Shown here piece after piece: positions 1 to 13,271 of a stretch of 64,000 bases of DNA. The notes under the pieces were generated by a model. The model was not told the origin of the DNA. It was given only the letters and a program-made list of their open reading frames with translations, and searched no databases. The position numbers were made by a program, and so were the translations under genes. The number at the start of each line of letters is the position of its first letter. The stretch's first letter is position 1. The DNA is from Azadirachta indica (taxonomy: Eukaryota; Streptophyta; Magnoliopsida; Sapindales; Meliaceae): contig JAGQDM010000070.1 of the NCBI GenBank assembly GCA_022749755.1, positions 2,981,792 to 3,045,791 on the forward strand, given 5' to 3'.

Positions 1-216
1 CTTCCCCGAGTGACTCAAGGGGGGCAGCAGTCATTCCAGTCATTGCTTCCTAACTAAAGCATGGAACAAGAGTACCACCAAAAGATCTCATTCAGGACTG
101 ACCTAACCCGATCTCCTATTTCTCCTTGACCGGACCCATTTCATTGACCGAGAGTCAAAAAGTCTAGAACTCGTTCTTTTTCTTTTAGAAGTTTCTCCTG
201 AAGCTTGAAAGCGGGC

Positions 217-597
217 TCAAAGCAAACTACGGCTCGAAAGAGTTCTTTCGCGCAGCTCGCCCCGCTGTGAGACTTGTGCTTTCGAGTAACCCATTTGCTC
301 ATCCATCTTGCTTAATATGGTTCTTACGTCGGAAAAGAAAGAGATTGGGAATGCCGGACTAAGCAAAGATATGAGAAAGTTTGACCCGCAAGAATAGAGA
401 AAGTAAGGAAGAAATTGGAAAATTTCTCTTTCTCTCGTCGGATCGTCCCTCGTGCCTGGGAGTTGAAGCGCTAGTTCCGCATCCCACCGGAAATCCACCG
501 CTCTGAAGAAGCCGCTGAGGAAGACCCTAGTCACCCCCTCACCCGACTCCGAATCAGTCCTTCCCGCGAGTTGCCTCTCTGTCCTTGCTTTCGTCAT
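217..597 (-). CDS. Unrecognised 126-codon ORF in arm 1
   Basis: I do not recognise this ORF. It runs from an ATG at 597 to a stop at 217. The middle is hydrophobic and phenylalanine-rich (residues about 62-92), which could form one or two membrane segments. In arm 2 the matching ORF (36593-36940) has a different N-terminus because arm 1 carries 8 extra bases in a G-rich run near 535, and the C-termini also differ. Lack of frame conservation between the two copies argues that it is not under selection. It may be a chance ORF. Confidence 0.2.
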   Translation of the reverse strand: MTKARTERQLAGRTDSESGEGVTRVFLSGFFRAVDFRWDAELALQLPGTRDDPTREREIFQFLPYFLYSCGSNFLISLLSPAFPISFFSDVRTILSKMDEQMGYSKAQVSQRGELRERTLSSRSLL

Positions 598-3500
598 CTT
601 GGATTCTTCATTCCATCTGACCTGTGGAATGGCTTCTTTACTGTCTCTATTATAGTGGAATAAGGAAATCCGAATAGCTTATCGTTAGAACGGTTGAAAG
701 CTGATCTGTACTGATAAAAGAGTTCATAAGTGAAGGAAGAAAGCTAGGCTGCGAGCTTTGTCTACGGAGCAAGCGTAATTGGTCTAAGCTCTTTCGGTTT
801 AGGGTGGGATCGATTCGATAGACTTGATCCTTTTAGGGGGAGTTTTCCCGTAATTTAGATAGGGATATATGTTCAAGTGCAATATCCGTTTCTTTAAGGC
901 CGAGTCAAGCCCGCTGTAGTGCCTGCCTTCAGTCCTTTTATGAAAGAAAGGGAGTTCTTTTCTGTGATTCCCATTGCATTACTGTCTGTTCTTCAGTCTT
1001 TTCCTTTGCTTAAATTCGGTTGGTAAGGCCTATTTTCTCCCTTAGGTCTTTGTTTTTTTATTTGTCTCACTTATGGGGTTTTGACTAACTTTCTTCTTAG
1101 GAAAGAAGAAGACCATTGATCAACTAATACGTCACCGGTGTACTTACTTCAACACAAGAAGTGTGGGCCTCTTCGATATCGATAGAAGCACTTTCTTTGT
1201 CTTGGTCCCAATTCAACTACATCCGCTATAGCATTTCAAATAAGTGGTTATTGAGTTCACGGAACACAAACTTAACCTTCAAGTTCAGATAGTGAGAGAG
1301 TGAACAAGAAGCCAAAATTCTATTAATTATATTCCGCTATCAAGAGAAGGAATACCCGGCAAAGTCCCATATCCTCATGTGCTTTGGGATGTAGTTTGAT
1401 CTGGGCTTGTCTTGCATTACTTGTTTCTGGAAAATCAGTCTTCCATGCCGGTTCCCGTCCGGCCTTAGACTAACTCGCAGTCAGACAGGTTCGTGAGATC
1501 ATAGTCTGATTCTTCAGATCCTCGCTTCCATCCCTAGAAGGAGGAGGAGCCAGCAAGAAGGAAGAAAAGGTAAAAGGTAAAAATAGCTTTCTCTTCCCGT
1601 CCTTCCTCACTACGGGATTCAGAAAAAGAAAGAGGGAAGACATTAAAATGTTTAACTAAACGAAAGCCTTGTCGATTAAGCTTATAGGCGAGGCGGGCGT
1701 GGGTACTTGCTTACGTGCGTGATTTCGCAATCTTTCTAGAACATGATGCGAATGCTATCCTCAATGCAGAAAGGCCAACTACTGCAGACAGGACTAAAGG
1801 ACTGACTGATAAAAGCACACTTAACTGCTGCAGGAAGTACCGATCAGAAAGGAGGAAGGCTGGAAGCGGCCTGACGAGTAGTCAATCCGTGCAAAGGATT
1901 AGATTTTCAGCACTTTTGATCATTGCGCACCATTTCACAGCATGGATCGGCGATCTAAGGCAATAAATAAAGGATTGAACTGAGATTGAGGCCCGTCGGG
2001 AAGCTTGGAAAAGGAAAATCCGTAAAAGTGAAAGAAGTGAGGCAGGCGTAAAATCCGTTTTTTTTTTTTAGCGGGGAAGTTTAAAAAGGGGGAGATGAAC
2101 TGGGCACCCACACACACGGAGTGGGTAGGTCGGCGTGATCTATGCGAGGTGAGGTTGGTTCAAAATAAATAGGAAAGGGAGAATCCTCTGATTCCGTTGT
2201 GACTGGATGATTTGGTTCCGAACCGGGATTCGTTCTCCCGCTACTAATGGTAATGGACGAGACCAAGGTTTGGTTTTCCATCAAAGGAAGTTCACTTTCG
2301 GAAAAGCCAATGGAATCCATTGCCTCTTAAAACACAGGATTCGGCACAGACGTGGTATGGTATGCTCTCAATTTGATAGAAATTGATCGGACCGCCCTCC
2401 TTCCCCTGTTCCTTCTGGGTGAATAATGGGTAACTACTAGTGTAGTCAGTCAGTCTACGTGCTATACGTCTTTCACTATTCAAGTAAAGGTCTGATTCCT
2501 TTGGAGCTCAGGGGCCTGTGATCTGTTCGAGTCAGTCCTTCATTCAAATCAAGATTCGCATATCATATCAAGGAAAGGAACTACCCACTTTCTGGTGGGG
2601 GTACAGCCAATTCAAGATCCTTCTATAGTTGCGGATCGAGATAAATATGCTTTTTGCAAGAAGGCTTTTTGTACGCGTGAACGACCGTCCTTTCGGCGAT
2701 CGATTTCATCTCCACGGGTTCAAACCAGTGGTGAAAGGGGGGTACCCCTATCTTTCCTGGAAAAGAAGGAGAGGAAATAGCGAAGAAAAAGCCTTTCAAA
2801 ATAGAGCTGAGTCGTATAGCTTCACATAGCTATGGCGAAAGAAAAATGTTCCAATCATAAAATTGGTATGGCTATTCCATTCCCACAGCCCTCCAAACAA
2901 AGCAGGAAAGCGGAAATTTCTTTTTAGCAACTAAGTGTATTTTCTGGTTGCTTTACTTATTGGTCTGACTTTTGCATCATTCAATTGCGTAGAGTCATGT
3001 GCGAATCTCCAGCTAGTTCGGATTCAAACATAAACATGACCGCTAGACTGGACTAGAGACTGCCTCTTACTACTAAGCCTTTCAAACTAGGTGGGTCTGG
3101 TTTACATGTGCAAAAAGTTAGGACTAGTGAGTAGTTCGACTGAAACGGTTTCAAATTTTGCCTTACCCGGCCTGCCTGATGGAGACTACTTCATAGGGAT
3201 AGGGATCAATCCTTTTTTTTTTTGAAGGGAATACTGCTTTATTCTCAGGGAAGGATGACTTTCATTATGACTACATTAAACCGAATGGATGTTAAGAAAT
3301 GCAGTGATAGATACGGAAACTTTTTTATGGTTCTAATCCATGCGCATAGTCGCACTCATGAGAGTCTCTTTTCTTGTAAATCAAATCTGACCACCTATCT
3401 ATTCCTTTCCTAAATCGACATTTCCTACCCCCAAACGCTACCCTTCTTCAAAATTCCTCAAGTACTTGCTTCACTTCGTCGTCTTGGTATTGGATCCGCT

Positions 3501-6500
3501 TTTTTTTTTTTTTTTTTTGCTGGCTCATCGCTGCCTACAGAGACGGGGTTCAGCCTCCTGGTCTGGAGGACAACCCTACTACAAGAAAAGAAAAGCTTGC
3601 TTAGTAGTCATCAACTCAGCCGTCGAACCTTGACTTCCCTACGAAGCTTATTTATACCTATACCTTGTACTTGTAACCCAGGTTACGCTCTTTAGTTCAC
3701 CCCGGTTCCTTCTATTTAGATTCTTTATTCAAACTTGACTGGGCGAGAACTCTTTATTCACCTTTCTTCTCTATGGGACGGATATAGTCGGGTCGGATAT
3801 CAGCCATCTGACCCATTCTCTTTCTCTTCAACCTTTGAGTAGACCATAGGCGGGACTGAGACTGGGCTTGCCCTACCGCTGCTCCAACCAAATTCTGGTG
3901 AATGAGCTAGTCTTGGCTTTCCTGGGTTCACTAGAAATGCCATCTATCGCACTGGATTTCCCCACTTCAAACACTAGTTTAGTTGTGAGCCACTTAGAGT
4001 TCCCTATTTCCCGGCTTTGATAGCTTGAAAGCAAAGGTGAAGATTCCATCTTAGCCAAGGACCCCACTAACCCGCCAAAAGATCTCTCATCCCCCCTTCA
4101 TCTTGACTGAGAGGAACATGAATTGGGTCTATCGTAGCTTAACTCCTTGGGGAAAGTTATCCAAGAAATGAATTTTAAGGAATAGGAATAGCTCATTTGA
4201 ATGCCGAAACTCTTCTCTTCTACGTCAGCCTTCGAGCGGAACCCATTTCGAGTCAATAATTCCATAATTCCATCATCCCTCGCCCGTTGACTTGGTTCAT
4301 AAAATCCTTCAATCTCGTACCTAGCTTTTTCAAAGCCAAATCCCTTTACTTTAATCCCTCAAAACTCTTTCTATTGCCATTCTCGTTGCAGCAATTGCAT
4401 TTTTTTTTTTTTCATATTTCGGGACCTAAAACGTTTGATCATAAGAGGTTTCCTCGCCTATCGCCTAGCCGGATAAGAGAACTTTTTCATTCTGCTTAAA
4501 AGCAGATTCTAATTCAAACTATCAGCTATTTTGACTGCCTTTCCTTTCTTTTCACTTCTTCCTTTCTTTCGGCTTTCTTCTTCCCTAATGGTTGACTTGA
4601 CTTCCTTTCTTTGAGCTGTACCCACTTTCGACTGCCTAATCTTTATTGCCCTGCGCCTCTCCGGTAAGCCAACTCCTTTCCTAGTGACTTTGAACTGGCC
4701 GGAGCGGAGAGAGGAAGCTTTAGCTTATTCAATGGGTCCGCCCTCCCCTACGGAACTGTATTCCAGGGTGCCTCTACTTGAGTCGAAGGTTAGAAGCCCT
4801 GCCTTGAGGAAAAGACAAATTGAGGTATTAGCTTACTAAAGAGTGATCGTGAAAGCCGGAAGGTTGGATTGAGATAACTAATCTTGAGGATAGTTACCCG
4901 CTTTCTTTTTCTTGATTTTTGACATTCACCACCAGCAATCTTTATCAAATTTGTTGGGGCATAGAGCTGAGTCAAACCTATTCATTCAAAAGTGCATCGA
5001 TCGTAAATTCCATCGCAAGAAGAGTATGTCACCTGGAGGTGCTGCTCCTAGAAGAAGCGGGAGGGGGAACCATGGCCTTTTGCATAGCATATAAGAAGGA
5101 AGTCGGTCATATAGATCGATAGTCGCGGAACTCATATCATATAAGACCATGGAAGAGATTCATCGACATAAAGATTTTGATTCCTGGTCAAATCAGTTCA
5201 AGCTGAATGGAAGTGTAAAACCTTAGATCGGTGCTATGAAGCCAATCTGGACTGACCTTGAGTGCAAATTCCGTCTCTAAGTATGACTTCTTTGCCCCAC
5301 CAGATAGTAGGAATAAATAGAATGGAAGATCACAGGACTCACCTTCAGTCAACTAGTACTGATCGCTCTAATTCACCTGCTTTTGACGTTCCGCCAGTGC
5401 TGACTTTTGTAGGCTGATGTCTTGCCCCGCCCAGTGGTTCAGAGCTAACTAAAGCACAGCGACTCAGACTAATGAAAGAGGATTTGCTTTATAGCCGCAC
5501 TAGCCTAACTACATGATTGACTTCCTTCCTAGCCGCTTGTGGAGCTTCTCCTGAACCTGTCGATGAAACCTTTGCTACTAAGACTTGATTGACTTGCCCC
5601 CAGGGAAAGGGAGTCACCGACTACTTTCTGTTCGAGGAAAGAGCCGTCTAAGCGAGTTTCCGGATGGCTTGGATTTGCACTTTCTTCACCAGCTTCCATT
5701 CCTTATCTTTGGGACTCCCCGAAATACTCCACAGGGTCCCTTTACTTTAACAGCAGGACAATCCTCGATCCTCGAAAGCCAAAACGAAGCCATTTGGGCT
5801 TGAGCCGCTTTAGATATCTTCTTTAGCAGCCCCGCGGGCAATCGCATGAGAATCCCGTGTCTTCCTTGGAAAGGAGAATTTTTTGTTCTTTGGTTACCTA
5901 TTCCACTTCTTTGGCATCATCATCAGCAGCAGCTGCCAGCAGGTGAGCTTAGACGAATGCGGATCCAACTTCCTTCAACAGCAATGCGGAAAATGGCTTC
6001 TTCATCTCAGGTTGATCCGATCTTCTTCAATTGCAGGTGGATCCCTATAAATATTATATATATATATATATTATTATATTTATATACAGGATTTGCGTCC
6101 ACCTATAGTTCTCAATTCTGTTCTTTCTTTTCTCTGAAGCTGGCCGGAGCTGGAGATAGGCAGCAACCTGCGCAAACCCTCTTTATTTATATTTATCCTG
6201 GGATAGCAAAGTTGGTATAGCAAAATAATGCTTTAGGAAAGAGGAATTCTTGACTGGCAGCAACTTGATGATCCATTATCTACCAATCGGGGCGGGAAGG
6301 AACGATGAACGAACGGAGCAGTATAAGTATAGGCTGTTAGCTCCATCAGTGCTTCTGAAGAGGCGAGGAGTGGATTCCCCATACGGACCGATTATTCCTA
6401 CGCGGAGATCGGCCTATGAAAGATACCTGGATTCGCCTGCAAGGGGATAAGGAGTTTTGGGTGCTTGAGATTCGGGTCGATGCGGATCGGAGTGAGAAGA

Positions 6501-8184
6501 GAAGAGGTCTTTCATACATCCATGACGATAATCAGTATATGCCTATCGTAGGCTTAGAGTGATTTGATTTTGGGAAAGGCGAAACTGAAACTTCAGTGTC
6601 TAAGAGTACTACAGAAGAGAGACTCCCCATAACGAAGAGAGTTTTTTGTTCCCCGGCCGATAGGAAAAAAAAAAAAACGCTTAGTAGTACTTCTCATAGC
6701 ATGGGGGGTGACAGTCACACATATCCTCCTGATTCACCAAACCAAGCCTGCAAACGTAGGAGCAAATTACGGGGCTGACGGAACTACACCTTAAGAATAA
6801 GCGAGCACCGGACCCCTCCTGTCAACCCCTTACGAAAAGCCTGATTTTGATTCGCTAGTCTTTCTTAGAGATGGACCCGCCCAAGACTTTATTCTTTTTT
6901 TTTTTCACCGTGTGTGTTTTTTTTTTTTTTTTTTTCCAATGTTTACCAATGATAATTCAAATAGTCAAAGACGCTGTTAGTCACAGAGCCTTAGACCCGA
7001 TCCGCTGTAACTAACAGCGCTATTTCTGGAACACGGAACTCCGCCCCCAGGCGACCCTAATTCGATCAAAATTGGCTGTATTGAAATACTCCGTGCTCTG
7101 ATCATGAAGGCATTTTTTTCCTAATCAATTCCAACAGATGATTTTGACTCAAAAAAGCAAGAACTTTGATTCATCATCTAGTTCTAGGTTCAGAGAGAAA
7201 CTACTTTCCCTATTGAAAAACCACTACAAGCCACTCATTTTTGGCTCGGAGTGGCAAATTTCATTTTTTTTTTTTTTTTACACTAAAAAAAAAAAAAAAA
7301 CTTTTTCTTGATTGGAAGAGAGAAAACCTAATTGGGACCTTGATTGGAGAGTCACCCAAGATATCCAATCCAACTCCACCCGGGCCAATATATAATTATA
7401 ATAAACCATGACCATCTATCTTTTTTTTTTTTTTCTTTATATATATATATATAGGGCTTTCACCGCCTCCCCTAATACAGTACAACAAAAATTTTGGGAG
7501 GTTTCTTTTCTTTATAAGAGGAGGAGAAGCGTACTTACTTTCCTGGTAGTGTGCCTTCTGCTTTCGGTGAGGAGTGAGGCGGAAGGAACAGATGATCTTG
7601 AAACAAGCTTCTTCTTCATTCAACAAAGCATCAGTAACTGATTGCAGACCAATCAGGCATTTTAGAAAAGGGAAGAGGATCCAATCGAGTAGGCATGTGA
7701 AAGACAAAAACGAAAAGAAAGACAGGAGAAAGGGTTGCTGTTGCCAAGGCCTACTCCTCGACCATTTTAGATCGGAAATCACCTATTCAATCAGTTGGGA
7801 GTCCCGCCATGCAACCTCCATACCCCATGGAAGAATCGAATCAAGACCGAAAGACGCTGTCATTGAATCCATTACATCGCACTATTCTTGAATTCACTAC
7901 ATAGAAGGAAGGTATTCAACCAGAGAGAAAGGTAGAACCAAAGGAAGCTTTAGCTTATTCAATTGAACGGTGTGAACGCGTTATCTAATCAGTTCCCATG
8001 GGAGAGCTTTAGAGGGAGGTGGACATGGGCTTCATGTGATTCGAAGCCAACCACTATGTATTGCAAGAAACTCCTATGTGTAGCTATGTATACCTAATGA
8101 AAGCCTTAAAGAGCCTTTAAACCTTAACACTTACCCTGCCTAAACCAAGCAAGATTCAAGAATCAATCCATTACCAGCAAGATG

Positions 8185-8272
8185 CGGCTCAGCCAAAAAA
8201 AAAAGCGCCCCTGCGCGAGCTGCAATCAAACTAAAGCGCTTTTCTCGTTTAGTAAAGTCAAGCTTTGGCTTC
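8185..8272. repeat. Dispersed short repeat, arm 1 copy
   Basis: The stretch contains a GGCTCAGCC-like start, an A run, then GCGCCCCTGCGCGAGC and, further on, TTTAGTAAAGTCAAGC and TTTGGCTTC. The same modules occur in the same order at 57271-57342, inside the span of nad4 intron 3, and in arm 2 at about 28895-28985. Arm 1 lacks a CGTGA next to the A run. Arm 2 keeps it, and the 57-kb copy has GTGA there, so arm 1 is the derived or erroneous copy. Confidence 0.6.
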
Positions 8273-9599
8273 TTTCTTTTTCTTCCTCCGAATCCTAATT
8301 CTTTGCTTCCTTCCTAAGGTCATATAGGGCTGACAACTAGAGTTTCGTCTTGTCATAACATAACCCGGGGACTTGCTTTAATCTTTAATAAGATAGACTT
8401 TATCCTGGCAAAAAGCGCCTTAATCAATGAATGGTGAGTCTCTGTTTGAAATGAAAAGAAGGTACTCTCTCCCTCAATCACAGATCGCACAGCCATCTTA
8501 TTGAGCTTCACATCTGGCATAATATTCTAGGCCGGGAGAGAGAGATTCATGCCACATACGCCGACTAGGTGAAACAGCTAAAGAAATGTTCTAGTCGGGT
8601 AGAGAGGAGATATGATACGCTGACAACACGACGACGATGCATTTAAGCACATATCTTCGTTACTCTAAATAGCTTGGAGGTCAGGCGCAGACATGAAGGT
8701 GCCCGAACAACTAACGATATGAATGGACGCGGAAGAAATACAACAATAGCTTAGTGGCCTTACCAGATGTGGTCAACGGTGATCTTCGGTGCAGATAAAC
8801 ATGAGTTTATCCTGCTCAATAGGCAATACCTTATGAGATAGGTCGCCACGTAGCAACAAAGGTCTTATTTTATTTCATAACCGCCCTTCGGGAACCGGGT
8901 TAAACCCATACCTTCGGTAGAAAAAAGGAGTTTGAGCTCGACCAAAGAAGGGTGCTTAATTCTCTTCTGAAAAAGGGGGGGATGGGCCAGTCATCGCGTG
9001 AGAGGGAAGCGTAGCTGAGAAAGCTTGAGACCAATAAATAAGTAGGGGCGGTAATTTCACCTGGTGACTGTCTTATTCTAGTTCAAGCGTATGTATAATC
9101 TGGGTGTGTGAGGGCACTCCCCTCTCGGGGGATCGGGATTAGGGGGGCACTTCCTTAGCTTTAGCTTGCAAATCCTCTTCTGAAAGGTACAGTTCCTAGT
9201 AAGGAGATGCAGGAAAGAAGGGACAGAATATATATTATGTGCGTTTGGAGCGGTTCGGGAGAAGTTCACGATTTTTGAATAAAGTCAATCAATCCAACCA
9301 AATGAGATTATTATACACACACGTATTAACGACCGGTGGGAACAGAGTGAAGCGGGGGTGGGTTTGGATGCTTGAATCGAGGACGGAAGGAAGATGTTAG
9401 CTCCCTAGCTAATGTCTTCTCCATTCTTTGCTCTTTTCTTGTTTGTGGTTCTCCGGCAGAGAGTCGAAGGTTGAAAGCTCCTGGTCGTTAACTGGTTCGT
9501 CAAGCTCTCCTTCTGGTAATGCCAAACTATATTGTCTTCCTTCCACCTCTCTCTATCGCCCTTCCTTTAGCAGCTCATCTCGAATCTTGAATGTTTAGC

Positions 9600-11094
9600 G
9601 AATCGTGGTCTGACCGCTCAAGGCTTATCTCTATTCCCCTTTGATGACAGCACTGTGCCCGGACCATCACACTGACTGAAGTTTTTCCCGTATTGTTTAT
9701 AGTTTCTAAAAGTGATGACTGCTTCCATTAGCATGCCAATCACACAATTCCGGCCCAATATCAACCAAATGTGCCAAACCTTCCGACATCGAGTAGTGAT
9801 CGCCTCAGTGTATCTACCTTCAGCTCAGACATACCAACCATTTCGACCAAAAGAAAAGCCCTAACTTTTCACTAAACTAAGTAGTAGTGCCAATTGGCCG
9901 CCCCAACCATTATCTTAGTGTTAGCCCACATTTTCGACATGCCACAAACATTCCGCACAGCCCTCTGGGTTCATAACTAACCTTAACATAACAGATAAAA
10001 TGGCATGGCATCTAGATTAACCCTGTCAAGCAAACCAGAGGGTTCGCCTCCCCTTGGAGCGGCCCTTCCGAAACAGCATTCTAGCAACTTCGTTTTCATC
10101 CAGCGTTCTCACCAACCAGTGAGCCGTCACAGAGTCTCCCGCTAACTCATGCCAAACCCTTATGAAACCCTTATGAAGGTATCCGACTTTTTCCAATTCT
10201 GCCTTTGTGACTTCATCAGTCTACCAATAGCAGCATGCCAATACTTTGCCCTAACTACGAAGCTTGAGTCCTGTCTTCGCCCGTGAACGCAACAGGACGC
10301 GGTCGTCTAACTCGACTTCCGCAGCGAGTCTTATTGCAGCTCTCTCCTGCAGTAGTGATGACGGTTCGCCACACCAGACATCACATCCCCTTGAAGTTCC
10401 ACTTCAATTGCCACAACAAGGCATCATGGCATTTCTTCCGTATGAGTGGTAACAGCACTCTTGCCCGGTCTACCACGCTAAGTGTCCCAATGACACATCG
10501 CCCTCTACCGTATCGCATTCTTGCACATGCATAGGTGATAGTGAGATCCTGGGCACCATCCTTCAGCCCTTTCCTTTGTCTCACAATGCCCTCTTGGCAA
10601 CGTAAGCCATCAGTCGTCTGCACAATGCACGACGGACCATAGCCAACACGACGGACCATAGCCAACTTCCCAATCTGCGTCTTTCAAGCAGCCATCGAAG
10701 CCCAAAGCCTATGGGTCATTCAAGACCATGCGCCGACTCGTTTTCCGAACGATCGCTGCTCACTTTGCAAAGACACTGCAACTGTCAACTACACTTGGAG
10801 CAATCCTTTGCACATTGTAATGCCAAAAACCCGATAGCAAAATATCAATTCGCTCTTGTTTTACTCGTGACGGTAGCACACCCCCCACCTCTTACTTCAG
10901 CGTAACCAGCCAAGAATTGCAGTGCAGTTCCAACTGCATTTGTAACAGTAGCACTCTCGCCCACCTGTCACCATAAGCTCAATCCGAACTTTGCCCTTAC
11001 TGGCAAGATTAACCATCTGACTTTTGTAACAACCGGGGACCACAAAGTCACTACTCAACTTTTCCACACCTCGGAACTCAACTCCAAAGTTCCC
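9600..11094. mobile_element. Non-coding retrotransposon-like block, arm 1
   Basis: The block directly abuts the gypsy RNase H/integrase fragment and has no conserved frame of its own. Its opposite strand is rich in short GT- and GC-rich phrases (such as TGGCATGTCGAAAATGTGGG) and resembles the internal domain of non-autonomous LTR elements like the one at 52420-54369, though I can align only its general character. A 19-bp tandem duplication near 10625-10665 is absent from arm 2. The boundaries are approximate. Confidence 0.35.
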
Positions 11095-12032
11095 TCAAAA
11101 GTTCCATTGAGTTATCACAACCGTGCCATCATGGTCGTTTGAAGCCTGGGGGATGTCGTCACCATGAAACTGGCGGGCATCGCACCGGCGGGCATAGTCG
11201 ATGCAATCCTTGATCATGGAGGGCCAATAGTAACCCAATCTCCGGATTCTGTCTTGAAATTTAGGTCCTTTGATGAGCACAAAAAATGCCGTTATGGGTC
11301 TCTTGAATGACCTTCTCTGCATCTTGGTCCGACAGACACCGCAGGAGCACTCCATCGTAGGATTGGAGATACAATGTTTTCGTTTGAGGATCGTAATGGA
11401 ACCTCGGAGCACGTCTTCGGATACTTACCTTTTCGTTCGAGGCATCTGGTAGTATCCCGTATTGGATAAAGTCGATGAAAGGATATCTCCAATCGTCGAA
11501 TTCCCACTTCGTCAACCGTTATTCGAACCGAACGTCGATTGCATTCCGCAAGAGCTTCATAAGTGTCTAGCGGTGGTAGGATTCTCCTTTCGAAGACTGT
11601 GTGATATTGTTTTGTTGGGTTCACCGTCTGACGGTGTCATGGAAGCTGCTAACCATGCTAGTGCATCGGCTCGGGCGTTCTTTCCCCTCGGCACATGTTC
11701 TATGTTGAAGTACGTGAACGCATGTGCCAAACTTTTTTCCTTCCGGTGATAAGGTACAAGGTCGGGCTTTCTCACTTCCTAGACATTGTTCATTTATTTG
11801 GTTTACAATAAGGAGGGAATCGCCCCTGACTTCGAGTCTTCGGATTGCCAACTCCCGAGCCAACTCCATTCCCATAATCAGCGCTTGATACTCCGCAACG
11901 TTGTTGGAACACTGTTCGAGGAGAGCGAACGAATGCGGGAGAAGATGCCCTTCTGGTGTGATGAAAATAATGCCGACACCTGAGGACTTTTCGTCTATTC
12001 ATTCGGGAGGCACCGTCAAAGTTCATTTCCCA
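11095..12032 (-). pseudogene. Ty3/gypsy RNase H to integrase fragment, arm 1
   Basis: Reading leftwards from 12032, broken frames give an RNase H segment starting WEMNFDGAS, then SADYG, MGMELARELAIRRLEVRGDS and LLIVNQINEQ. The linker follows with FNIEHVPRGKNARADALA. Next comes the integrase zinc-binding region with CLSDQDAEKVIQETHNGIF and GPKFQDRIRRLGYYWPSMIK. This is the order RNase H, linker, H2C2 zinc finger expected in Ty3/gypsy pol. At least four frame changes break it. Reverse transcriptase, the integrase core and LTRs are not seen here. It is a nuclear-derived relic with no expected activity. Confidence 0.85.
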
Positions 12033-12881
12033 TGGGGCTAGGGCTAACATATGCCATGCCAACCCAGGGCGAAGGGAAGCAGGGACAGGCAAGGATGCAG
12101 GAATAGATGGTTGTGAATAAACCTGTGCACCGGGTAGTAAACTTCACTCGGTCTTTCCGCCTTACAACACTGAGAAACAATGAACAGACCTGGCGAATTC
12201 ATAAAGTCAAGCTGAAAAAAAAAAAAAAAACGTGATAGACGTGTGATAGACGTGCGTACTCGCGCGCTACGGTTTAAGCCCTTCCCCACCGCCCTTGCCT
12301 GCTTAGCGCGCTGTTCTCGCACGCTTAGGGCTGTTTTCGCGCAGTTTTATCGCTAAATACGTTCAATCAATGTTTTCGTTCAGCTAGTTCCTATGTGTGT
12401 ATATTATGTAACTCTTCTTCCCCTTCACAAAGCTTAGCGTCATGGCCTGCCTCCCTTCACCTTCACGTGCAGGAATGGATCTTAGCCAAACGGTGACCGG
12501 CTTAGGCGCGGCTTGCGCGAAAGCACTTTGGGCGCAGGTTCCTCGATCTCTGTTCTTGCTCGTGAAAAGCAGCATCCAATTAAGCCTTGCTTGAGGGCGA
12601 AGTGCTTGTCGCTCGTCAAGCTCGTATTGGATCTTAGCCCGTCAGGTTACCGACCCTTAGAAGGCCATACTGGACCCCTGCTTTCTCGATCTCGATGCCA
12701 ATCTCGCACTTGACTCGAAATACGTACCATAGATCAAGTAAGATTTTCACTCCTTTAGTCCAGACTAGACTTCCTTTCTGATCTTTATCCTGACAAAACT
12801 ACTTATCCGTCAATCTCCTATACATGGTTTCTTTGTAGTACGCAATTGTTCGATCCAAGACAGGCGACATGACCCTCCATG
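12033..12881. other. Unassigned DNA between gypsy relic and chimeric ORF, arm 1
   Basis: I see no recognisable gene. A poly-A run lies at about 12215-12230. A short direct repeat, GTGATAGACGTG, occurs twice at about 12233-12253. Short ORFs of about 60-90 codons have no domain. The arm 2 equivalent is 24279-25151. Confidence 0.5.
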
Positions 12882-13271
12882 CTATCGGTCAAGATTCGCT
12901 CCATAGACTCCCCATTCATATTGATCTATAGGCCTCCTCCGTTCATATCGATTTTGGTTTTTTTTTTTTGTACCATATTTTGATCTGCCTCTTCTTCGAT
13001 CCGGAATTCCCAGCAAATCCTTGACTCCTCGAATACGATGTGATTTCACACCTGGCGAATCTTTCACTCTACCTCCTCTTATGTTGACCATAGGAGTAAA
13101 TGATTCATACCAATCCGGATGTTCAGGAAGGGCATTGTCGACTAAAGAGATGGTTCTGTCAGCAGTCGGAGCGACAGTAAGAAGCGGCAGTAGAAGGAGT
13201 AGGAGCTGTAGATGCCAAGTATAACGGCAGAGGAACAGAAGCAGTACTCGACCGTAGTTATAGGTCTCCAC
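12882..13271 (-). CDS. Chimeric ORF: hydrophobic leader fused to rps12 tail, arm 1
   Basis: This 129-codon frame has two parts. Residues about 8-32 are leucine-rich ([20 protein letters not shown]) and would make a transmembrane segment. After [15 protein letters not shown] the sequence is the C-terminal part of mitochondrial ribosomal protein S12 ([20 protein letters not shown]). A poly-A run shifts the frame at the very end, so the native -PKSI terminus is replaced by about 25 other residues. The first two thirds of S12 are missing, and nad3, its usual neighbour, is absent. A membrane leader joined to a piece of a standard gene is the architecture of known chimeric mitochondrial ORFs, but nothing here shows expression or phenotype. 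Confidence 0.55.
   Translation of the reverse strand: METYNYGRVLLLFLCRYTWHLQLLLLLLPLLTVAPTADRTISLVDNALPEHPDWYESFTPMVNIRGGRVKDSPGVKSHRIRGVKDLLGIPDRRRGRSKYGTKKKNQNRYERRRPIDQYEWGVYGANLDR
12943..13082 (-). pseudogene. rps12: rps12 3' fragment, arm 1
   Basis: Homology to mitochondrial rps12 starts at [13 protein letters not shown] and runs to the ancestral TCGATATGA stop region. S12 is a small-subunit ribosomal protein at the decoding centre. The conserved [17 protein letters not shown] block is intact. Between GGT and CCAAAATCGATATGA the usual 9 bases are replaced by AC plus 12 A, a +5 shift that removes the native end. Only about the last third of the gene is present, so this copy cannot encode a working S12. 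Confidence 0.9.

Larger units (their letters stand above)
1..9600. other. Unassigned DNA, outer part of arm 1
   Basis: I recognise no conserved gene here. Several ORFs of 60-128 codons exist on both strands, but they lack recognisable domains and many are broken in the other arm. Simple sequence includes poly-T at about 3490, 6900-6930 and 7265, and TA runs near 6055 and 7440. An exact 21-bp direct repeat occurs at 4713-4733 and 7943-7963. A dispersed repeat related to the nad4 intron 3 region lies at 8185-8272. Confidence 0.6.

Noticed and set aside
5846..6220. 124-codon ORF
   Set aside because: The frame runs through a TA microsatellite whose length differs between arms, and it has no domain.
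7396..7782. 128-codon ORF on the minus strand
   Set aside because: A large part of its C-terminus is poly-lysine and isoleucine-tyrosine repeats from A runs and TA microsatellite, and its length differs in arm 2. It is low-complexity sequence.
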